This document shows positions 57,614-64,000 of a stretch of DNA of 64,000 nucleotides, piece by piece. Each line of letters opens with the position of its first letter. Within the stretch, counting starts at the first letter, position 1. Location of the stretch: contig NZ_CP015614.1 in the NCBI RefSeq assembly GCF_000635915.2, positions 2,702,501 through 2,766,500 of the forward strand, in the 5' to 3' direction. Under the pieces are notes generated by a model that saw only the letters and a program-made list of their open reading frames with translations, ran no database searches and was not told where the DNA came from. This DNA is from Brevundimonas naejangsanensis (GTDB taxonomy: Bacteria; Pseudomonadota; Alphaproteobacteria; Caulobacterales; Caulobacteraceae). The position numbers and the translations under genes were made by a program.

Positions 57614-58116
57614 CGCCACGCCCCCGATCATGAAGAACACCCGCCACAAGAGTTATCACCGACGAACGCTCTTCGAGACGAGGTCCGGGGACGACTTCTC
57701 TCGTCTCGCGGAGCCGGGCTTCGCAAGCGGGGTCGTACTCACAGACAGACATCTCGCGTCGAGGGAAATCATTGATTTCCCTCGTCTTCATCCAGACGGG
57801 ATGGAAGTGCGTTACCCCCTCAACTTACCCTCGGAACGGCGGAGATCAACGCTGATTCGAGTCGAGATTCGCACTTAAATTGATTGACTCCAGCAAACCC
57901 CGGCAGGGCTTAGGAAAATGGCGATTTCGCCTTAATCGATCGCCGGAGTCGGCCGGTCTGACTTAGCAGCAGACAGCAAGACGGCGAGGGAGCTTGCGCT
58001 TCCTCGCCGTTGAAATTCTTGCATTTTTTCACGAAACGCCGGTTAAGGGCCTTCCGTGACCGTCGCATTGCGCTGTTTGACGAAGCCGTGAAGACCCGTC
58101 AGAGCGCGGTGCGAAA
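57614..58116. other. dnaA-rpsT intergenic region with GANTC cluster
   Basis: A 503-base non-coding stretch. It holds five GANTC motifs (57854, 57859, 57866, 57886, 57946), a hairpin ACGGCGAGG/CCTCGCCGT (57981-58010) that may terminate rpsT, and AT-richer sequence around 57871-57940. The dnaA promoter is expected here. No convincing set of DnaA boxes was found by eye, so an origin is not called. Confidence 0.7.
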
Positions 58117-58386
58117 TCAAGCGGCCGACAGCTTCTTCAGCTGGGCGGCCAGACGGCTGACCTTGCGCGAGCCGGTGTTCTTGTGAACCACGCCCTTGGA
58201 CACGGCGCGCATCAGTTCCGACTGGGCGGTGATGAACGCAGCCTTGGCGGATTCCACGTCGCCGCCCGTGACGGCTTCCTGGAACTTGCGCAGGTAGGTG
58301 CGAACGCGGGTGCGGCGGGCCTTGTTCACTTCGGTCCGCGCTTCGATCTTGCGGATCGCCTTGCGGGCGCCTGCATTGTTGGCCAT
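58117..58386 (-). CDS. rpsT: 30S ribosomal protein S20
   Basis: An 89-residue all-helical protein starting [20 protein letters not shown], with the standard [36 protein letters not shown] and a basic C-terminus. The start at 58386 is the family start; an upstream ATG at 58431 would add 15 foreign residues. It is followed by dnaA on the same strand, the Caulobacter gene order. Confidence 0.98.
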   Translation of the reverse strand: MANNAGARKAIRKIEARTEVNKARRTRVRTYLRKFQEAVTGGDVESAKAAFITAQSELMRAVSKGVVHKNTGSRKVSRLAAQLKKLSAA

Positions 58387-58505
58387 CGGGTAAAAACCTT
58401 CGAACGAAAACGCCGTAAACCACACGTCCACGGCGAGAAAATCTCAAGAGCGGGCGGCTATAGCGGAAAGCCTCCGAACGGTCAACGCGATCCGCCCGGA
58501 ATTGA

Positions 58506-58548
58506 GTCGGGGCCGGGGTTTGCGCCCCATGCGGCCGGCCCCGACGCC
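58506..58548. terminator. GC-rich hairpin between enoyl-CoA hydratase and rpsT genes
   Basis: GTCGGGGCCGG (58506-58516) pairs with CCGGCCCCGAC around an inner GGGTTTGCGCCC. It follows the enoyl-CoA hydratase stop at 58553 on the minus strand. No clear T-run, so it may be a terminator or a structural element. Confidence 0.5.
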
Positions 58549-58552
58549 GGAC

Positions 58553-59338
58553 TCAGCGGCCGGTGAAGGCGGGCTTCCGCTTCTCGACGAAGGCGGCCAT
58601 GCCCTCCTTCTGATCGTCGAAGGCGAACAGGGAGTGGAACAGGCGGCGCTCGAACACCACCCCTTGCGCCAGGGTCGTCTCGAAGGCGGCGTTGACCAGT
58701 TCCTTATTGGCCATGACGGCCAGGATCGATTGTCCGGCGATCTTGGCGGCGGCGGCGCGCGTCTCGTCCAGCAGGGCGTCAGACGGCACGACGCGCGACA
58801 CCAGACCCGAGCGTTCGGCCTCGGCGGCGTCCATCATTCGGCCGGTCAGGCACATGTCCATCGCCTTGGCCTTGCCCACGGCGCGGGTCAGGCGCTGCGA
58901 GCCGCCGATGCCGGGCGCCACGCCCAGATTGATCTCGGGCTGGCCGAACTTGGCCGTCTCCGAGGCGATGATGAAGTCGCACAGCATGGCCAGCTCGCAG
59001 CCGCCGCCCAGGGCATAGCCCGAGACCGCCGCAATGATCGGCTTGCGGAAGCTCGCCACCCGATCATGGGCGCGGGCGAAGAAGTTGCCGCGGTACATGT
59101 CGGCATAGGCCTGGTCGGCCATCTCCTTGATGTCGGCGCCCGCCGCGAACGCCTTGGCCGAGCCGGTCAGGACCACGCAGCGCACGCTGTCGTCATCGGC
59201 CACGTTCTCCAGAAAGTCGCCCAGCTCGCCGGTCAGGGTGGTGTTCAGCGCGTTCAGCGCCTCGGGCCGGTTCAGGGTGACGACCGCATAGCCGTCCGCG
59301 TGGCGTTCGATCAGCAGGGTGGAATAGGCGTCGGCCAT
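58553..59338 (-). CDS. enoyl-CoA hydratase
   Basis: A crotonase-fold enzyme hydrating enoyl-CoA in beta-oxidation. The 261-residue protein carries [20 protein letters not shown], the oxyanion-hole segment [12 protein letters not shown], and the catalytic region [20 protein letters not shown] with Glu, followed by [20 protein letters not shown] with the second Glu. It is very like mitochondrial-type short-chain enoyl-CoA hydratases. It lies between mutM and rpsT, as in Caulobacter. The 3' neighbour spacing includes a GC hairpin. Confidence 0.94.
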   Translation of the reverse strand: MADAYSTLLIERHADGYAVVTLNRPEALNALNTTLTGELGDFLENVADDDSVRCVVLTGSAKAFAAGADIKEMADQAYADMYRGNFFARAHDRVASFRKPIIAAVSGYALGGGCELAMLCDFIIASETAKFGQPEINLGVAPGIGGSQRLTRAVGKAKAMDMCLTGRMMDAAEAERSGLVSRVVPSDALLDETRAAAAKIAGQSILAVMANKELVNAAFETTLAQGVVFERRLFHSLFAFDDQKEGMAAFVEKRKPAFTGR

Positions 59339-59351
59339 GAGGGGCTCCCGA

Positions 59352-59475
59352 AATGGCGAATGGCGAATGGCGAGTGATTAGAAGGTTCTGTCGGTCTCAG
59401 ACAAGGCTTGGAGGGTCGCTGCATCGCGCCAGCCTCTTGCTTTGGCACGTCACTCGCCACTCGCCACTCGTCACT
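59352..59475. repeat. heptamer-array inverted repeat
   Basis: The left arm (59352-59378) has three tandem ATGGCGA units ending GTG. The right arm (59451-59475) is a run of CACTCGC-like heptamers, the approximate inverse. A spacer of about 72 bases separates them. The right arm runs into the mutM stop codon at 59475. Distinct from the other repeat families in the window. Confidence 0.8.
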
Positions 59476-60335
59476 CACTTCTGGCAGACCGGGCAGAAGA
59501 AGGTCGAGCGGCCGCCCTGCACGATGCGCTTCACCACGCCGCGACAGCCTTCCGTGCGGCACGGCTCATGCTCGCGGCCATAGACGTCGAAGCGATGCTG
59601 GAAATAGCCCTGTCCGCCCTCGACATTGGCGAAGTCCTTCAGGGTCGAGCCGCCTGCGGCGATGGCGTCATGCAGGACGTTGCGGACCTCGACCGCCAAT
59701 CGCTCCAGCCGGGGGCGGCTGACCTTGCCCGCCGCTGTCCGGGGCGAGATGCGCGCCCGGTAGAGCGCCTCGCACACATAGATATTGCCCAGACCGGCCA
59801 CGATGCTCTGGTCCAGCAGGCTGACCTTGATGTTCTGCGCCTTGCCGGCAAAGGCCTCGGCCAGGTGCGCGCCCGAGAAGGCGTTGCCCAGCGGCTCCGG
59901 CCCCAGTTTGGCGAACCAGGCGTGCCCCTCGACCGCCTCGGTCGGGATCAGGCCCATGAAGCCGAAGCGCCGCGCATCGGCGTAGCCCAGCCGCGTCAGC
60001 ACCCCGTCCCGGTCGGCGGTCAGGCTCATATGCTCATGCTTGCCCATGACGGGGGCGTTCGTTTCGAACAGGCCGGGGGCGACGCCCTCCAGGGTGAAGC
60101 GGCCGGTCATGCCTAGGTGCGTGATCCAGGTCTCGCCGGTGGACAGGGGAAACAGCAGATATTTCGCCCGCCGGTCCAGCCGCAGCACCGTCGCCCCGTC
60201 CAGCCGCTCCACGAAGCGTTCGGGAAAGGGAAAGCGCAGGTCCGGCCGGTTCTGACGCGGCGCGCTCAGGCGGGCGCCTTCCAGCACGGGCTGAAGGCCG
60301 CGACGGACGGTTTCGACTTCGGGTAATTCGGGCAT
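59475..60335 (-). CDS. mutM: formamidopyrimidine-DNA glycosylase (Fpg/MutM)
   Basis: Excises 8-oxoguanine and nicks the abasic site. The 286-residue protein begins MPELPEVETVRRGLQPVL, so the catalytic Pro and Glu are at the processed N-terminus. LDRRAKYLLFPL holds the conserved Lys. The helix-two-turn-helix and C-terminal zinc finger are present: EPCRTEGCRGVVKRIVQGGR followed by FFCPVCQK. The stop codon falls within a heptamer repeat array. Divergent from the methyltransferase gene downstream in coordinates. Confidence 0.97.
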   Translation of the reverse strand: MPELPEVETVRRGLQPVLEGARLSAPRQNRPDLRFPFPERFVERLDGATVLRLDRRAKYLLFPLSTGETWITHLGMTGRFTLEGVAPGLFETNAPVMGKHEHMSLTADRDGVLTRLGYADARRFGFMGLIPTEAVEGHAWFAKLGPEPLGNAFSGAHLAEAFAGKAQNIKVSLLDQSIVAGLGNIYVCEALYRARISPRTAAGKVSRPRLERLAVEVRNVLHDAIAAGGSTLKDFANVEGGQGYFQHRFDVYGREHEPCRTEGCRGVVKRIVQGGRSTFFCPVCQK

Positions 60336-60396
60336 GGACCACAGCTTAGGCGCGGGCGGCTTCTCGGGCGAGGGGGGAAGGGATTATAGGCGGGGG

Positions 60397-61296
60397 ATGA
60401 CCATGCTTCTCTACGGCCGCCCGCCCGCCGTGTTCGATCCGCCCGCGACGGCGATCCAGACCTCGCCCCTGATCCCCGGCTCGAGCGCGCTGGAGACGGT
60501 CGCGCCCGGCTCGGCCGAGGGCGTCATGCTCTACGCCCCGCCGGGCGCGGTGGAGCGGCGCTATACGCTGGCCCTGGCGCTGAGGGCGCTGAAGCCCGGC
60601 GGGCGGCTGGACGTCATGGCGCCCAAGGACAAGGGCGGCTCGCGCCTGGGCAAGGAGCTGAAGGGCTTCGGCCTGGAGGTCGCCGAGACGGCCAAGGCGC
60701 ACCATCGCCGCTGCATCGTCATCCGCCCCGAGGCGGTCGAGGGGCTGGGCGCCGCCATCGAAGCGGGAGCGCCGCGCGTGGTCCCGGGGCTGGAGGCCTG
60801 GTCCCAGCCGGGCGTCTTCGCCTGGGACCGGATCGATCCGGGCACGGCCCTGCTGGCGCAGGTGCTGCCGCCGCTGAAGGGCGCGGGCGCCGATCTGGGC
60901 TGCGGTTTCGGGGCGCTGTCGACGGTGGTGCTGCGCGCGCCCGGCGTGACGGCGCTGCGGCTGGTCGACATCGACCGGCGCGCGGTCGAGGCGGCGCGGC
61001 GCAACGTCGAGGACGCGCGCGCCAGTTTCGACTGGGCCGATGCGCGGACGCTGGAGGGGGCGGGCGATCTGGATTTCATCGTCAGCAATCCGCCCTTCCA
61101 CGACGGCGGGGCCGAGGACCGGCGGCTGGGCCAGAACTTCATCCGCAAGGCGGCCGAGATGCTGCGGAAGGGCGGGACGGCCTGGATCGTCGCCAACCGC
61201 CACCTGCCCTATGAGGCCGAGCTGGACGCGGCCTTCAAGCGGGTGCGGATGGTCGTGGATCAAGGCGGCTACAAGATTTTCGAGGCGGTGAAGTGA
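60397..61296 (+). CDS. RsmC/RlmG-like rRNA methyltransferase
   Basis: A 299-residue protein. The C-terminal half is a class I methyltransferase with motif I ADLGCGFGALSTVVLRAPG, motif II LRLVDIDRRAVEAARRN and the catalytic motif IV FIVSNPPFHDGG, typical of guanine-N2 methyltransferases acting on rRNA. The N-terminal half resembles the degenerate duplicate domain of RsmC (LYAPPGAVERRYTLALALRA). The exact target (16S G1207 or other) is not determined. The start at 60397 fits the family better than 60334; 60403 is also possible. Confidence 0.87.
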   Translation: MTMLLYGRPPAVFDPPATAIQTSPLIPGSSALETVAPGSAEGVMLYAPPGAVERRYTLALALRALKPGGRLDVMAPKDKGGSRLGKELKGFGLEVAETAKAHHRRCIVIRPEAVEGLGAAIEAGAPRVVPGLEAWSQPGVFAWDRIDPGTALLAQVLPPLKGAGADLGCGFGALSTVVLRAPGVTALRLVDIDRRAVEAARRNVEDARASFDWADARTLEGAGDLDFIVSNPPFHDGGAEDRRLGQNFIRKAAEMLRKGGTAWIVANRHLPYEAELDAAFKRVRMVVDQGGYKIFEAVK

Positions 61297-61302
61297 TCCC
61301 GC

Positions 61303-61369
61303 CCTCAAGCAGCCCGAAGGGCGGTAGGGCGAGGCATAAGGCCTCAAGCAGCCCGAAGGGCGGTAGGGC
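61303..61369. repeat. tandem 28-base direct repeat in the leader of the pseudouridine synthase gene
   Basis: Two identical copies, starting CCTCAAGCAGCCCGAAGGGC (61303-61330 and 61342-61369), with a period of 39 bases. Each contains the hairpin GCCC-GAA-GGGC and can extend to a nested GCCCT/AGGGC stem. The second copy ends directly at the following ATG at 61370. Confidence 0.88.
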
Positions 61370-62107
61370 ATGAGCAAGAAGATTCCGACGTCCCGCGTGG
61401 ACAAGCTGTTGGGCTCGATGGGCTACGGCTCGCGGGCCGAGATGGCGCGGCTGGGCAAGGCGGGCGGCGTCGTGCTGGACGGCGCCGATCTGACCGATGT
61501 GTCGAAGCGCATTCCGGTGACGCCCGATCTGCCGACGCGCATGGAGATCGACGGCGAGCCGCTGGATCCCGTGCCTGGTCTGGTGATCCTGTTGAACAAG
61601 CCGCTGGGCATGACTTGCTCGCACAAGGAGGACGGGGCGCTGGTCTATGACGTCCTGCCCGACCGCTGGCGGCGGCGCGACCCGGCGATCTCGACCATCG
61701 GGCGGCTGGACAAGCAGACCTCGGGCCTGCTGCTGCTGACCGACGACGGCGACCTGCTGCACCGGGTGATCAGCCCAAAGCGTCAGGTGGCCAAGGTCTA
61801 TCGCGCGACGCTGGCGCGGCCGCTGAACGGGACAGAGGGGGCGCTGTTCGCCTCGGGCGAACTGGTGCTGGAGGGCGAGGACAAGCCCCTGGCGCCCGCC
61901 GTGCTGGAGGCGGTGTCGCCGACCGAGGCGCTCCTGACGGTGACGGAGGGGCGCTACCACCAGGTGCGTCGGATGTTCGCGGCGGCGGGCAACCATGTGG
62001 AGGCCCTGCATCGCGAGCGGTTGGGCGGGCTGACGCTGGGCGATGATCTGGCGCCGGGGGAGTGGCGGCTGCTGAGCGAGGATGAGATCGCCTCGATCTT
62101 CGCCTGA
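61370..62107 (+). CDS. rRNA pseudouridine synthase (RsuA family)
   Basis: A 245-residue pseudouridine synthase. The N-terminal S4 RNA-binding domain (VDKLLGSMGYGSRAEMARLG) precedes the RsuA/RluB-type catalytic core with VILLNKPLGMTCSH, STIGRLDKQTSGLLLLTDDG (catalytic Asp) and EGRYHQVRRMFAAAGNHVEA. RsuA acts on 16S U516; homologues RluB/E/F act on 23S, so the site is not certain. It lacks an ordinary upstream Shine-Dalgarno: the start codon sits right after a tandem repeat with a stable hairpin. Confidence 0.9.
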   Translation: MSKKIPTSRVDKLLGSMGYGSRAEMARLGKAGGVVLDGADLTDVSKRIPVTPDLPTRMEIDGEPLDPVPGLVILLNKPLGMTCSHKEDGALVYDVLPDRWRRRDPAISTIGRLDKQTSGLLLLTDDGDLLHRVISPKRQVAKVYRATLARPLNGTEGALFASGELVLEGEDKPLAPAVLEAVSPTEALLTVTEGRYHQVRRMFAAAGNHVEALHRERLGGLTLGDDLAPGEWRLLSEDEIASIFA

Positions 62108-62118
62108 ACCACTCTTTC

Positions 62119-62267
62119 GTCATCCTCCGACGAGCGTAGCGAGATCGGGGGACCCAGCGGCGCCCGTCAGGGCGAAAGACCCGCGCGCCGCGCTTGCCGC
62201 AAGGATCGCCTTCGGCGCCGCTGGGTCCCCCGGTCTGCGCCGCTTGCGCGGCTTGCCGGAGGATGAC
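62119..62267. repeat. paired-arm palindromic repeat (GTCATCCTCCG...GGAGGATGAC type), copy 2
   Basis: A relative of the element at 56019-56156: left arm starts GTCATCCTCCGACGAGCGTA and reaches GACCCAGCGGCGC; right arm starts GGCGCCGCTGGGTCCCCC and ends GCCGGAGGATGAC. Inner sequence varies but keeps local complementarity. It lies between the pseudouridine synthase gene and trpF, both on the plus strand. Confidence 0.85.
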
Positions 62268-62332
62268 GAGGGGTAAGGGAGGGCAAGTGCGGCGCTTGAC
62301 CTCTTCCCCACAGTCGCGCACCTGATTTGCGC

Positions 62333-62971
62333 ATGACCCTGACCAAGATCTGCGGCCTGACGACGCCGGATACGCTGGATGCGGCGCTCGACGGCGGGGC
62401 GGCCTTTGTCGGGGCGGTGGTGTTTCCCAAGAGCCCGCGTCACATCCCGCCGCTGCACGCCGCCACCCTGTTCGATCGCGCGCGCGGTCGGGCGAAGATC
62501 GTGGCGGTGCTGGTCGATCCCGACGACGCCCTGCTGAGCGAAGTCGCTTTGATCCTGCGGCCTGACCTGATCCAGCTGCACGGCCACGAGACGCCGCAGC
62601 GCGCGGCCGAGGCGCGGCGGTTGACGGGGGCGGGGATCATCAAGGCCCTGCCGATCCGGGACGAGGCGGACTTCGCCTCCGTCGCCGATTGGGCGGACGT
62701 CGCCGATCACCTGCTGTTCGACGCCAAGCCGCCGAAAGGCGCCGATTTGCCCGGGGGAGTGGGGGCGTCGTTCGACTGGACCCTGATGCGCAACCGGGCG
62801 CTTCCGGCAAACTGGTTCCTCGCGGGCGGGCTGTCGCCGGAAAATCTCACCGAAGCGGTGCGGATTTCAGGGGCGCCGATGGTCGATGTCTCCTCTGGCG
62901 TCGAAAGCGCGCCGGGTGTTAAGGACCCTGACCTGATCCACGCCTTCCTCAAGGCCGTATCCCGGTCCTGA
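62333..62971 (+). CDS. trpF: phosphoribosylanthranilate isomerase
   Basis: A TIM-barrel enzyme of tryptophan synthesis, isomerising PRA to CdRP. The 212-residue protein starts [20 protein letters not shown], with the catalytic Cys in [14 protein letters not shown] containing the likely catalytic Asp, LIQLHGHE, and the phosphate-binding [12 protein letters not shown] plus VDVSSGVE. An in-frame TTG at 62327 is rejected. trpB follows 32 bases later on the same strand, so trpF-trpB(-trpA) is likely an operon continuing past the window. Confidence 0.97.
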   Translation: MTLTKICGLTTPDTLDAALDGGAAFVGAVVFPKSPRHIPPLHAATLFDRARGRAKIVAVLVDPDDALLSEVALILRPDLIQLHGHETPQRAAEARRLTGAGIIKALPIRDEADFASVADWADVADHLLFDAKPPKGADLPGGVGASFDWTLMRNRALPANWFLAGGLSPENLTEAVRISGAPMVDVSSGVESAPGVKDPDLIHAFLKAVSRS

Positions 62972-63003
62972 TTTCGTCGCCTTCCCGCGAAAGACTGCCG
63001 CTC

Positions 63004-64000
<997 letters not shown>

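Noticed and set aside
57614..58116. Chromosomal origin next to dnaA
   Set aside because: GANTC sites are clustered, but no convincing series of DnaA boxes or AT-rich unwinding element was seen by eye; in Caulobacter the origin lies elsewhere near hemE. A GC-skew and DnaA-box scan would be needed.
59352..59475. CRISPR array from the heptamer repeats
   Set aside because: Units are seven bases, contiguous without spacers and in inverted blocks; no cas genes are nearby.

Overview
The window is about 64 kb of GC-rich, gene-dense bacterial chromosome. It looks alphaproteobacterial, most like Caulobacteraceae such as Brevundimonas. The evidence is inferential because no rRNA gene is present: a Caulobacter-type DnaA beside rpsT, an enoyl-CoA hydratase and mutM; a cluster of GANTC (CcrM-type) sites upstream of dnaA; a DUF1134/EipA protein; a UDP-sulfoquinovose synthase; and several families of palindromic intergenic repeats of the kind common in this group.

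Layout. 1-6.1 kb: fabB (cut by the window edge) and fabA, an SH3 protein, a 2-hydroxyacid dehydrogenase, a MoeB/ThiF-like protein, a BLUF photoreceptor, then hslVU. 6.2-16.1 kb: a hydrolase, a heptosyltransferase-like enzyme and the translation block infC (apparent AUU start), rpmI, rplT, pheS and pheT; two small paralogous genes of unknown function sit between pheS and pheT; eipA follows. 16.2-30.5 kb: sugar and envelope precursors (SDR, sqdB, galU, glmS, glmM, phosphomannomutase, gpmA), a Cys/Met-metabolism PLP enzyme, a deaminase-only RibD relative and a large pentapeptide-repeat protein. 30.7-49.9 kb: an Hsp20 gene with a ROSE-like RNA thermometer, two tandem exported methyltransferase paralogues, an MprF-like protein, typA, yeiH with a divergent LysR regulator, an OPT transporter, recQ and a globin-coupled diguanylate cyclase. 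50-58.4 kb: the replication block gyrB, recF, dnaN, dnaA and rpsT, all on the minus strand, interrupted between recF and dnaN by a low-GC, opposite-strand gene encoding a coiled-coil membrane protein of unknown function. 58.5-64 kb: enoyl-CoA hydratase, mutM, two RNA-modification enzymes, trpF and the start of trpB.

Most genes are housekeeping. The parts that stand out are the foreign-looking gene between dnaN and recF, the paralogue pair inside the pheS-pheT operon, the exported methyltransferase pair, translation-level control signals (infC AUU start, rplT leader hairpin, Hsp20 thermometer), and a rich set of palindromic repeats. One repeat arm supplies the C-terminal codons of recF, and another set of short repeats covers the mutM stop. 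No tRNA, rRNA, CRISPR array, prophage or complete insertion sequence was recognised.
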